A DNA stretch of 64,000 nt from Sphingobacterium corticibacterium (GTDB taxonomy: Bacteria > Bacteroidota > Bacteroidia > Sphingobacteriales > Sphingobacteriaceae). This document shows positions 1 to 7,750 of this stretch, piece by piece; the first letter of the stretch is position 1; each line of letters opens with the position of its first letter. The position numbers and the translations under genes were made by a program. A model generated the notes under the pieces. That model did not search any database. It was not told where the DNA came from and saw only the letters and a list, made by a program, of their open reading frames with translations. The stretch spans positions 930,001 through 994,000 of the forward strand of contig NZ_SGIT01000002.1 of assembly GCF_004208525.1 (NCBI RefSeq), read 5' to 3'.

Positions 1-116
1 GCAATTGAATTGTCCTTTGCATCTTTTACGTGTCCAAAAAGTCCACTATCCTGCGCATTAACCTGGCACACCGTTAAAATCGAGATAAGTGCCATCCCCC
101 ATCTAAAAACCTCCAT
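1..116 (-). CDS. N-terminus of a TonB-dependent receptor or similar secreted protein (partial)
   Basis: The reading frame starts at ATG 116 on the minus strand and runs off the left edge after about 38 codons. It encodes a short signal peptide ending near VNAQ, followed by SGLFGHVKDAKDNSI. That pattern (G-x-V-x-D, then a small stretch leading to a P/I-x-A motif) is how the carboxypeptidase-regulatory-like domain begins in Bacteroidota TonB-dependent receptors. The gene is divergent from the YncE-like gene, with 175 bp between them. Only the first 38 residues are visible, so the receptor assignment is an inference; another protein carrying the same N-terminal domain is possible. Confidence 0.5.
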   Translation of the reverse strand, partial: MEVFRWGMALISILTVCQVNAQDSGLFGHVKDAKDNSI

Positions 117-223
117 TATTATTTAGATTGATTATACATTACACAAGAGAGTAGCTTATCTGTCTATTACCCGAAGGTCGGTATTCAAAAAATGTATTAT
201 TTTTTTTTCGATGAGAAAGGCTT

Positions 224-233
224 CGGTATACCG
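224..233. promoter_or_regulatory. 10-bp palindrome CGGTATACCG in divergent promoter region
   Basis: CGGTATACCG is a perfect palindrome lying between the divergent receptor start (116) and the YncE-like gene (292). A related sequence, GAAGGTCGGTATTC, lies about 50 bp away near 173-185. It could be an operator for a dimeric regulator acting on either gene, but a 10-bp palindrome can occur by chance. Confidence 0.25.
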
Positions 234-291
234 GTCGAATAGGCAACTTACCTATATAAGTTTTGAAACAGTCTAAATTAATTTATTTATC

Positions 292-1332
292 ATGAAGAAA
301 CTCCTAATCGGTTGCTTATTTTTATCACTTGCAACCACCGTGACAGCCCAGGAAACAAAAAAAAGTTTCCATATCAATCAAACGCAAAAATTGAATTGCG
401 AAGTGTACCAACTGGTGTATAACCCGACAGCAAAAGTTGTATATGTGGCTGGCCCCAAAAAGGGCTTCGATCGGAAAGCCGAGAATTTCGTATATGTACT
501 CAACGCGGCAGATCTCGCTGTTCAGGATTCTATTTCCGTTGGAAACTATTTGCCTTTTGGGATTGCTTTAAACAATCGCACCCAAACGTTATATGTAGGG
601 CATTCCTTACAGAACGCAATAAGTGCGATCGATTTAAAATCAAAGAAACAAATCCTCATCCCCAGCGGTAAAGAAAAATCCAAAATCCGGGAAATCGTGG
701 TAGACGAGCAAAGAAATAAGGTTTATGTATCCGATCACGGCAATCCATCTGTATGGGAAATAGACGGGAAGACCAATATCTACACACGATCTTTCGATAA
801 AGAAGGCGCCTATCTTTTGGGGCTACAGGTCGATACAGAACGTGGAAAGGTATATGGTACCGACGGAAAAGACATGGAGGGCAATGTATTGGTTTTCAAT
901 AGTGAAAGCGGCGTATTGGAAGCGGCATATAAAACTTGGTCCTACTGTCCCATGAATATCACCGTGGACAAAGCAAACAACAGAATATTTGTGTCACAGT
1001 CCAATGATAACAACATCACGGTACTGGATGGTGAAACCGGTGAAATCATCAATAAAGTGTATTTGGGTTTCAATACTTCACCGATAGGCTTGGTTTACGA
1101 CGAAAAAAACGATCTCCTGTACACCGCTAATAGAGCTAGCCAGGAAGTAGCAGTCGTTAATGTAAAAGATTATACCGTCTTAGAACGTATCCCAACAAAA
1201 GGATTACCGAATACCATTAGCCTCGATAGCCAAAACAGCATTATTTATGTCACCAATAAGAATGCCGGAAGAAACGGTGATCCTGTCGAAAACGGGAATA
1301 CGGTGATGAAAATTACGAGAGCGCAAGATTAA
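292..1332 (+). CDS. YncE-like secreted beta-propeller (YVTN repeat) protein
   Basis: This 346-residue protein has a signal peptide (MKKLLIGCLFLSLATTVTAQ). The rest is repeating propeller-blade strands such as KVYVSDHGNPSVWEIDG, RIFVSQSNDNNITVLDGETGEI and LLYTANRASQEVAVVNV. These are the YVTN/NHL-type repeats of YncE-like periplasmic propellers, which probably number seven here. Propellers of this kind bind ligands or proteins rather than following one catalytic scheme, so its substrate is unknown. It lies next to a divergent receptor and is followed closely by a small ORF and a Fur-like regulator. That suggests metal or TonB-linked uptake, but this is inference from position only. Start ATG 292 is supported by the signal peptide. 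Confidence 0.8.
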   Translation: MKKLLIGCLFLSLATTVTAQETKKSFHINQTQKLNCEVYQLVYNPTAKVVYVAGPKKGFDRKAENFVYVLNAADLAVQDSISVGNYLPFGIALNNRTQTLYVGHSLQNAISAIDLKSKKQILIPSGKEKSKIREIVVDEQRNKVYVSDHGNPSVWEIDGKTNIYTRSFDKEGAYLLGLQVDTERGKVYGTDGKDMEGNVLVFNSESGVLEAAYKTWSYCPMNITVDKANNRIFVSQSNDNNITVLDGETGEIINKVYLGFNTSPIGLVYDEKNDLLYTANRASQEVAVVNVKDYTVLERIPTKGLPNTISLDSQNSIIYVTNKNAGRNGDPVENGNTVMKITRAQD

Positions 1333-1353
1333 AATGGGCTGGAAGAAAGAGGT

Positions 1354-1485
1354 ATGATAAAAGTGACCACAAAAGGGATCATAAGAAATACAAACCTGAG
1401 TTATACCAGCCGCTATGGTGATTTGATTTTGCATCACTCGGCATTTCCGGATAACAGCAAAATCATGTACCGGTTTGGCGAATAA
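1354..1485 (+). CDS. Possible 43-residue small protein
   Basis: An ATG-initiated frame of 43 codons lies between the YncE-like gene (21 bp upstream) and the mini-Fur gene (14 bp downstream). A purine-rich stretch, GGAAGAAAGAGG, precedes its start. The peptide begins MIKVTTKGIIRNTNLSYTSR and ends KIMYRFGE; it has no signal peptide or membrane segment and mixed polar and aromatic content. I do not recognise a family. The spacing on both sides fits an operon member, but a frame this short can arise by chance. It might also be the residue of a longer decayed gene. Confidence 0.35.
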   Translation: MIKVTTKGIIRNTNLSYTSRYGDLILHHSAFPDNSKIMYRFGE

Positions 1486-1499
1486 TAAATAAGGAATGT

Positions 1500-1742
1500 A
1501 TGCAACGCACGAAAACACAAGAAGCCATCATTAAACTACTTTCATATCATAAAGAATTTTTGGACGGCGAATCCATTTTTCTGAAGCTGAACGCTGACGA
1601 AAAGCATTACAGCTATGCCGCCGTTTACAACGCTATTCGTGTACTGCACGAAGTAGGCGTTATACAAAGTGAGACACAAGCAGCAGGGCGAAAAAAATGT
1701 TACACTATGGCGAGGACATCAGAAAAACAAAACTATTTATGA
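1500..1742 (+). CDS. Mini-Fur: winged-helix protein related to the Fur DNA-binding domain
   Basis: This 80-residue protein starts at ATG 1500 behind AAGGAAT. Its fold-forming sequence, from TQEAIIKLL through HYSYAAVYNAIRVLHEVGVI to a wing ending KKCYTMA, matches the N-terminal DNA-binding domain of Fur/PerR/Zur regulators, including the S-x-A-T/A-V-Y-x-x-I/L-x-x-L helix. The C-terminal dimerisation and metal-binding domain is absent: full Fur proteins have about 130-150 residues and His/Cys metal sites, and none are seen here. It sits directly before an ECF sigma gene. It may bind DNA without sensing metal itself, or dimerise with a full-length Fur. The domain call is fairly firm; the function is inferred. 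Confidence 0.65.
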   Translation: MQRTKTQEAIIKLLSYHKEFLDGESIFLKLNADEKHYSYAAVYNAIRVLHEVGVIQSETQAAGRKKCYTMARTSEKQNYL

Positions 1743-1768
1743 TTATTATTTATATTAATTCTAAATAG

Positions 1769-2308
1769 ATGTATATTTGCGTCGATTTGGAGACCATTGA
1801 AGAAAAAGCTGCACTTTGTATTGACCGCTCTTCTTTCGAAGAGTTGTTTAACACATTCTGGAAACGGATGTATGCTTTTGCAGCCAAAATGACGGAAGAT
1901 GATGAAGATGCAAAAGAAATCGTACAGGAGGTATTCAAATCGCTATGGGAACGCCGTATCGACCTCTCCATTAAAGATGCGGAACGTTACTTATTGCGCT
2001 CGGTGAAACTAAAATCACTGGAACATATCCGCAATAAAGCTACCCGCCAGAAACATCATGATCTTATCTTAAATAATAGCGAAACAGATTATGAAGATCA
2101 TCATTTGCAGGAAAAAGAACTAAGGGACAAACTCAATACCGTAGTCGATTCCTTACCTAAGCAGTGCAAAAATGTCTTCAAGATGAGCCGTGAGGAGGGT
2201 CTGACCAATAAAGAAATCGCACAGGTGCTCTTCATTTCCGAAAGGGCGGTGGAATACCATATCAGCAGGGCCCTATCCTCTTTACGGATAGCACTGGAAC
2301 GACCGTAG
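1769..2308 (+). CDS. ECF-family RNA polymerase sigma factor
   Basis: This 179-residue sigma-70 family protein has region 2 at about residues 26-95 (SFEELFNTFWKRMYAFAAKM, then EDAKEIVQEVFKSLWERR). Region 4 is at about 122-172 (LPKQCKNVFKMSREEGLTNK, then EIAQVLFISERAVEYHISRA), with the recognition helix AVEYHISRA. This is the layout of Bacteroidota ECF sigma factors, which are usually held by a membrane anti-sigma and linked to TonB receptors. The following gene is such a membrane partner. The start is uncertain: TATATTTG at 1772-1779 matches the -7 consensus and overlaps the first codons. Translation could instead begin near the in-frame TTG at 1787, although region 2 is intact either way. Confidence 0.88.
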   Translation: MYICVDLETIEEKAALCIDRSSFEELFNTFWKRMYAFAAKMTEDDEDAKEIVQEVFKSLWERRIDLSIKDAERYLLRSVKLKSLEHIRNKATRQKHHDLILNNSETDYEDHHLQEKELRDKLNTVVDSLPKQCKNVFKMSREEGLTNKEIAQVLFISERAVEYHISRALSSLRIALERP

Positions 2309-2341
2309 GCAAATACGCTATAATTTCAGATGACTATATCC

Positions 2342-2349
2342 TATATTTG
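2342..2349 (+). promoter_or_regulatory. Candidate -7 element (TATATTTG) before the anti-sigma gene
   Basis: TATATTTG fits the Bacteroidota -7 consensus TAnnTTTG and lies 11 bp before the anti-sigma start. No clear TTG or TTTG is present 19-21 bp upstream, so only half of the promoter is supported. The same octamer occurs at 1772-1779 at the start of the sigma gene. Confidence 0.3.
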
Positions 2350-2360
2350 TATTTAGAAAG

Positions 2361-2993
2361 ATGAAGATCAGTAAACAACTATTACAGCGATATGAACTCG
2401 GACAATGTTCGCCGGAAGAGGAGCATATTGTCCGTCAGTGGCTGGATAGTGAAAGCTGGGAAGAGGAAGCGTTTGATGATACGCATGTAACAGACGAAGT
2501 GGGAACGGAGTTATGGAACAATATTGCTCCGCATGCTGGCCAACCGAAGGAGTTTATCGTACCACAGCGCCGATGGAAACCTCCTCGACGTTGGTTATCT
2601 GTAGCTGCCCTGTTAATCCTCACGCTAGGATTAACTTGGCATTTCTATAGTAAAAACCAAGATGATCATGTCGAATTGAATAATACAGAAGCGGGGTTAA
2701 AATGGATCCGCGAAGATTCCTTCGACCTAGCCCTACGTGAAAACAGCTCCGTCAATATTGATCTGCGTTCAGATAATCTCTTGCTTTCGGGTGGCATGAT
2801 GCTCAAGCCTAAACGTAATCTGGTGCTGCATGATCGGGAAAACGATATGTCTTTTGATTTTAAAGAGGGGGAAGTCTATTTTATATCGCGCGACCCGGAT
2901 ACCAGTAGACTGATTATCTTGCGTCAGAGCGAAATATTATTCCTGCCCCCGATTATTCAAAGACAGCTTAAACAGCAATTCCATATTTCCTAA
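2361..2993 (+). CDS. Membrane anti-sigma-like partner of the ECF sigma factor
   Basis: This 210-residue protein has a cytoplasmic N-terminus (about 1-76) with helical charged sequence such as YELGQCSPEEEHIVRQWLDS, typical of anti-sigma N-domains. One membrane helix follows at about 78-96 (WLSVAALLILTLGLTWHFY), then a periplasmic domain of about 110 residues. The periplasmic part does not show the usual FecR signature of a glycine- and leucine-rich strand repeat (G-x-L-x-D-G-S-x-V-x-L-N). It may therefore be a divergent or shortened sensor. The gene follows the sigma gene by 52 bp and precedes a lipoprotein gene by 3 bp. Its role as anti-sigma is inferred from N-terminal character, membrane topology and position. 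Confidence 0.65.
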   Translation: MKISKQLLQRYELGQCSPEEEHIVRQWLDSESWEEEAFDDTHVTDEVGTELWNNIAPHAGQPKEFIVPQRRWKPPRRWLSVAALLILTLGLTWHFYSKNQDDHVELNNTEAGLKWIREDSFDLALRENSSVNIDLRSDNLLLSGGMMLKPKRNLVLHDRENDMSFDFKEGEVYFISRDPDTSRLIILRQSEILFLPPIIQRQLKQQFHIS

Positions 2994-2996
2994 ATC

Positions 2997-4232
2997 ATGA
3001 GATCTTTCCTATCTACTTCTGCCTATATATTGCTTGTTGTTGGCCTCGGATGTTTTTTTTTGGTAGAAGCGTGTCAGTCTGCAAAGGATGCAAAAGAGAA
3101 AATTCCGGCTGATTTCACTGCTGCATACTCGTTATATTTGATTTATGAGGATGGAACCATGGGATTCCTTTTGACCGACAGTTTATGGCAAAGATCTTTC
3201 GAAATACCCGTGCCTTATCCCCAGTTTTCACGTGAATTTATTCAAAAGGGCGGGCTCTTTTATCATGTAAACCCGATTAGCGACCATCTTATACAGTTTA
3301 AACTCTCTCCTACAGGATTTCAGGCGCTGGACTCGCTCCCCATCGTGAATGACAATATTGAAAATTTCGTATGGAAAAATGATTCGGACACCTTACTGCT
3401 CCTGAATGTGCAGAAAGGACTCCGAGACACCTGCTGGTTCTACGAAATTGATACGAGATCGTTCTCCCTCCTCCGAAAAGAGCAGATGCCCATCCCTAGC
3501 GCCGTAGAAGATTTTAATCTGCTCAGTATAGGGCTTTCGAGTTTTGAAAAGAACGAGCTTTGGGTAGCTTATGCCTATAGCAAAATAGTAGGACAGCACG
3601 ATTACACTACTTCCGACACGATGTATTATGCGACTTTTGACGCGCATACGCTCGTCGAGAAAAAACTTCAAAAAGACAACCGCTCTACTTATCCCGGTGG
3701 TATAAACACAGTGCAGACCTATGAAGCTCGTCTACAAAATGGCGATTATTACTTCATGAGCTGCCCGGGAATAGCTTTAGGAAACAGCCCAAGCAAACCG
3801 ACAGCCATATTACGTAAGCTTAACGGAAGCGATGAAGTCGATGCCCATTATATGCTCAATGTATCGGATAGCATCGGAAACCATGCCTACGGTCTTTGGC
3901 ATCTGGAAGACCATAACGTTATCATCCGTAGTGAGCGCAAAGATAAGTTTACCGATTTTTCCAATCACCACGCTGTGTTCCAATTTGATTATTACCTGGC
4001 AGATTTGCTAAAGGGTTCCTTCGAGAAACTGGATTTGCCACTCGACAAAGGTACGCGCAAAGAAAATGTACTTGTTAGAAATGGTAAGGCATATATCGGT
4101 ATTGACGACGAACAACAACGCCACCAGGTTTGGCAATATGATCCAACCACCGGAAAAACACAGCCCATTTTCACGTCAACAGCGGCAACAAGTTATATCT
4201 TACGATTAGACTGGCTTGACAATGATTTTTGA
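2997..4232 (+). CDS. Large surface or periplasmic lipoprotein, possibly a beta-propeller
   Basis: The 411-residue product has an N-terminal membrane-targeting segment ending in the lipobox LVEAC (Cys at about 26), so it should be lipid-anchored. The mature part contains repeating strand pairs, for example NFVWKNDSDTLLLLNVQKG and KAYIGIDDEQQRHQVWQYDP, consistent with a propeller. Bacteroidota propeller lipoproteins of this size include the DUF4374 type found beside TonB receptors for iron compounds, but I cannot confirm membership. The start is 3 bp after the anti-sigma stop, so the two are probably co-transcribed. The stop lies 5 bp from the end of the convergent GH2 gene. Confidence 0.55.
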   Translation: MRSFLSTSAYILLVVGLGCFFLVEACQSAKDAKEKIPADFTAAYSLYLIYEDGTMGFLLTDSLWQRSFEIPVPYPQFSREFIQKGGLFYHVNPISDHLIQFKLSPTGFQALDSLPIVNDNIENFVWKNDSDTLLLLNVQKGLRDTCWFYEIDTRSFSLLRKEQMPIPSAVEDFNLLSIGLSSFEKNELWVAYAYSKIVGQHDYTTSDTMYYATFDAHTLVEKKLQKDNRSTYPGGINTVQTYEARLQNGDYYFMSCPGIALGNSPSKPTAILRKLNGSDEVDAHYMLNVSDSIGNHAYGLWHLEDHNVIIRSERKDKFTDFSNHHAVFQFDYYLADLLKGSFEKLDLPLDKGTRKENVLVRNGKAYIGIDDEQQRHQVWQYDPTTGKTQPIFTSTAATSYILRLDWLDNDF

Positions 4233-4237
4233 TAGCC

Positions 4238-7200
4238 TTATTTCACTTCTACTGCGTCAATATAAATATCCTTCGCGTCAATTGACGTTATCCGAACACG
4301 ATATGTCCCCGCATTAATCATGGTACCGGTATCCGTGTCGATATAATTCCATTTGCCTTCTCGTGTAGGTTCCAAGCGTACAGTTTCCGCTGGTTTCAAC
4401 ACGACATCGTCCATCGTGATCAACTCTATCATAGCTTCTTTCGTTTCTTTAGACGCATTATGGTACTTTAACATAAGCGCATAGACATCAGCAACACCCA
4501 CTTTTATTTCAAACTCCATCCAACCTTCGTTGTCGGTATATTGCAGTCGATCCCCTTTCTGGAAATCCACTTTCTTCATATTCTTGTAGTTTGAGACTTG
4601 ATTTGCCTTGTAGCCTACCGACTCTTTTAGGTCAAACGCCGGCTGCAAGCCGCTCTGCTGTTGGAACAGCACAAAATCGGCGCTTATATCTTTGGATAAA
4701 TGCCATGCTGTCCCGCTGTCTAATACCTTACGGTATACCTGATAATAAGTCCCTTTGTTATTCACAACAGAATCTCCCATAAATTCGTATCCGGATTGCT
4801 CCACATTGGAGAGAAGATAGAGGTTTGTCGGGCGACGGAAAACCAAGGTCATATCTTCGTTGGCATTGTCCAATGAAAAATAGTCAGATCCATATAGGTA
4901 GCCGGGCAATTTGTGGAAAGATAGCTGCTGCACTGAATCGTACGTCTGACCAATATCCATCCAACGTTCAATCTCGGGAGTTGTTCCAGATTTGATCTCC
5001 ACGTTAAAATGGGTGAATTTCTTACCATTTTCAGGCTGTGCATCTGCTGAAGCGATAGCGATGCCATGAATAACGGCCTGTCCAGCTGCCACATGCGGAA
5101 AATGAATTTTCAGCTCTCCGCCTTGCACCGCTACTTCATAGACCCGTTTCAGTGCAGTATCGTGTCCTACTTCTTTCCATATATCCATATCTTTCTCTTG
5201 GATCACATCGTTGATTGCGACATCAAAAAGTCGCATCGCGGCACCATCTTTCAATCCGGCACCACCTATCCAAGGTTCCGCAAAGTACAATTCGACATGA
5301 TAGATTCCATCAGGCACGTCAAAACGATAAACTAATTGATCCAGGCCATAACGAAATGTTTGGAATAAAGCCCAGTCGGCTACGCCCTTAATGGGATCGA
5401 AGATACGACGTTGGCTGGCAAAAGTGGAGGAGATATCGTCAAAGTTATCGGCCCAAGATGCGGATCCCCAACCTGCTTCCGTTGTATAGGGCTGATCGGC
5501 CATCCAATATTGGTCAAATGTATCCGTGTAGTCAGATCCCCCACTATTTACCCTATATAGGTAGTGAAAACCTTTTTTACCTTTTAATAATGTAGACCCC
5601 GTATCACACATCTGTTCGAAATTTGGACTCTGCGGTAAGTTGAACAGGATATTCGTATCCCGAACCACCGTTTTTCCATCATTCCTTCCTTCTGCATAGA
5701 GTACATTATATTGGATATCTACCCCATTAAATTCAAAGGGCTTACCAAACCCGGGATACTTTTGTACGCCTAAGGAAATATTTTCCAGATCATTGAAAAG
5801 CTCCACTTCTTCACAGTTGGAGAAGATACGAATCGCATCTTTCACGCCGGGTTCCAACCAACGGTTAGGCCAAGTATGGGATGCGATGTGTACCATGGGG
5901 TCGTTATTTTTATCGCTATAATGCGCCCGGTACATATAATAGGCATCTGTAGGTTCACCCCAAGGTGTCAGCAATCCTTTATAGTTGACCGGACCGATCT
6001 TATCCAGGTCACGAAGCCCTTCTCCTCCTTGTATACGACCGGGATTATCATGCGAGTTCCACAACCACTGATAGTGGCCGATAGCCTCGTTTTTCACAGA
6101 GTCTGCCAAGCGCAATTTGGTCTCGAGAATCTCGGTGAAACGTGCCTCACTATAGACTGGATGATTTGGGAGATAGGGAGGCTCGGCGTGCAACTCCAAG
6201 GTACGCCATGCGCCATATTCCCCCACCAATAGTTGGCGTTTTAAATCTTCTCCGTAAGTGTGATGATCTCCTCCATAGGTTCCTGTCCAATTCTGCGGCA
6301 CATCCCAGTCCGTACCGCTACCGCCATTACAGGTGGTCACCAAGCGCTGAATAGAAGCAGTCGGATCAAGCGAGCGGATTATCTCCATACATTCTCTTGC
6401 AAAATCTTCCGGTAGCGTACTTTCGTTTTCTATTCCCCACAGAAAAACAGAAGGGCTATTTCTACGCTCTTTTACCCAATCGCGAAGCAAATTCTTGAAA
6501 TTCGTCCGGAACGCTTCGTTGTCAAACCATATATGAGCCGCCATCTGCGTCCATAATAAGATACCGCTTTTATCCCAGAACTGTTGATAACGAAGATTGT
6601 GCGGCTGATGGGCATCCCGGAATGAATTGAAACCTAAAGCTTTCATATCCCGAACCCGTGCGGATATCTCTTCAGCGGTAAAAGCATGGGAACCGCCTAA
6701 TTTATGTTCATATTCGGCAATACCATGGATGAACACCGGCTTCCCGTTTACAAGTAGTTGGTTTGTTCCAATCGGCTTTATCCCTTTGGGCCAGCGTATC
6801 GCACGTATTCCATAGGGTGTTTCGATCCGATCCAATACTTTTCTACCCTCTTGTATAATTGTTTCCATAGTATACAAATAAGGATTCTCCGTATCCCACA
6901 GGTTTGGCTCCATCACTTGGATGCTGGACAGGGAAAATTCGCCCGTCGTATGTGCCTCAATTTGTTGCACATCTTTGCTACTATGTACTTTTTTACCATC
7001 AACATCCCGCATGATCGTTAGGATCGTTAGACGACGGGCTTTAGCCGATGTATTTACAACTTCTACGGTCTGCTGTATTTCTGCGCCGTTTTCGTCCGCG
7101 GTTTCATCGTTCCAATAATGTACACCAAAGGGTGTGATATTGACCTCGTTCTTCACCACGAGGCTAACGGGCCGAAAGATACCCATTGGTTGCGATCCCT

Positions 7201-7732
7201 CGGAAAATCCACGCTCGGCCGAGCCTCCCCCATCTACCCAGGGTAAATCTCGGATCAGGGCGGGATGGTCCGCCCGTACAGCCAATAAGTTGGACCGTCC
7301 ATCCGTATAGATGGCATCGGTTACATCTAGGCTAAACGTCGTCCGACCGCCGGCATGGTATCCCACCTGTTCTCCGTTCAACCAAACCGTAGCATAAGAT
7401 CCTACGCCTTCAAAAAAGAGATAGAAACGCTTTCCTGCAGGCTTTTGCTGGACTGTAAATGCTTTGCGGTACCAAGCGTATCCGAATTGATTGCCACGGA
7501 GCAGGCGTCGATATCCACCGTATTGGTCCCAGCTATGCGGTACATCCACCGATTTCCAATCGCCGTTCTCTACAAACGATACTTGCTCAAAACCTTGATA
7601 ACGGAGCGAGTCCCTCTCGTCCATAACAGTCTGCCAACCTGCGTCCAGTGACATCATCTGACGTGGCTCTCGCGCAAAAATGGAATTGATACCTATAAAA
7701 AATATAAAAATATGGAGGATTATACGATGCAT
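4238..7732 (-). CDS. Secreted glycoside hydrolase family 2 enzyme with malectin domain
   Basis: The 1164-residue protein has a signal peptide (ending NSIFA). A GH2 sugar-binding jelly roll follows at about 30-195, an immunoglobulin-like domain at about 200-310, and a TIM barrel at about 315-620. Both GH2 catalytic glutamates are visible: the acid/base in WGIENES (about E437) and the nucleophile in LLVGEYGAW (about E505). A malectin-like domain lies at about 770-890 (RIFDPIKGVADWALFQTFRY, FDVPDGIYHVELYFAE). The C-terminus resembles another carbohydrate-binding module. Members of this subgroup act as exo-beta-glycosidases (galactosidase, glucuronidase or related). It is the last gene of the minus-strand glycosidase operon, 18 bp after the GH95 gene. 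Exact sugar specificity cannot be read from sequence. Confidence 0.85.
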   Translation of the reverse strand: MHRIILHIFIFFIGINSIFAREPRQMMSLDAGWQTVMDERDSLRYQGFEQVSFVENGDWKSVDVPHSWDQYGGYRRLLRGNQFGYAWYRKAFTVQQKPAGKRFYLFFEGVGSYATVWLNGEQVGYHAGGRTTFSLDVTDAIYTDGRSNLLAVRADHPALIRDLPWVDGGGSAERGFSEGSQPMGIFRPVSLVVKNEVNITPFGVHYWNDETADENGAEIQQTVEVVNTSAKARRLTILTIMRDVDGKKVHSSKDVQQIEAHTTGEFSLSSIQVMEPNLWDTENPYLYTMETIIQEGRKVLDRIETPYGIRAIRWPKGIKPIGTNQLLVNGKPVFIHGIAEYEHKLGGSHAFTAEEISARVRDMKALGFNSFRDAHQPHNLRYQQFWDKSGILLWTQMAAHIWFDNEAFRTNFKNLLRDWVKERRNSPSVFLWGIENESTLPEDFARECMEIIRSLDPTASIQRLVTTCNGGSGTDWDVPQNWTGTYGGDHHTYGEDLKRQLLVGEYGAWRTLELHAEPPYLPNHPVYSEARFTEILETKLRLADSVKNEAIGHYQWLWNSHDNPGRIQGGEGLRDLDKIGPVNYKGLLTPWGEPTDAYYMYRAHYSDKNNDPMVHIASHTWPNRWLEPGVKDAIRIFSNCEEVELFNDLENISLGVQKYPGFGKPFEFNGVDIQYNVLYAEGRNDGKTVVRDTNILFNLPQSPNFEQMCDTGSTLLKGKKGFHYLYRVNSGGSDYTDTFDQYWMADQPYTTEAGWGSASWADNFDDISSTFASQRRIFDPIKGVADWALFQTFRYGLDQLVYRFDVPDGIYHVELYFAEPWIGGAGLKDGAAMRLFDVAINDVIQEKDMDIWKEVGHDTALKRVYEVAVQGGELKIHFPHVAAGQAVIHGIAIASADAQPENGKKFTHFNVEIKSGTTPEIERWMDIGQTYDSVQQLSFHKLPGYLYGSDYFSLDNANEDMTLVFRRPTNLYLLSNVEQSGYEFMGDSVVNNKGTYYQVYRKVLDSGTAWHLSKDISADFVLFQQQSGLQPAFDLKESVGYKANQVSNYKNMKKVDFQKGDRLQYTDNEGWMEFEIKVGVADVYALMLKYHNASKETKEAMIELITMDDVVLKPAETVRLEPTREGKWNYIDTDTGTMINAGTYRVRITSIDAKDIYIDAVEVK

Positions 7733-7750
7733 TAGTATCTCTTTCTTTTT

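Noticed and set aside
5876..6232. 118-codon frame antisense to GH2
   Set aside because: Shadow of the GH2 gene; composition and lack of start context argue against coding.
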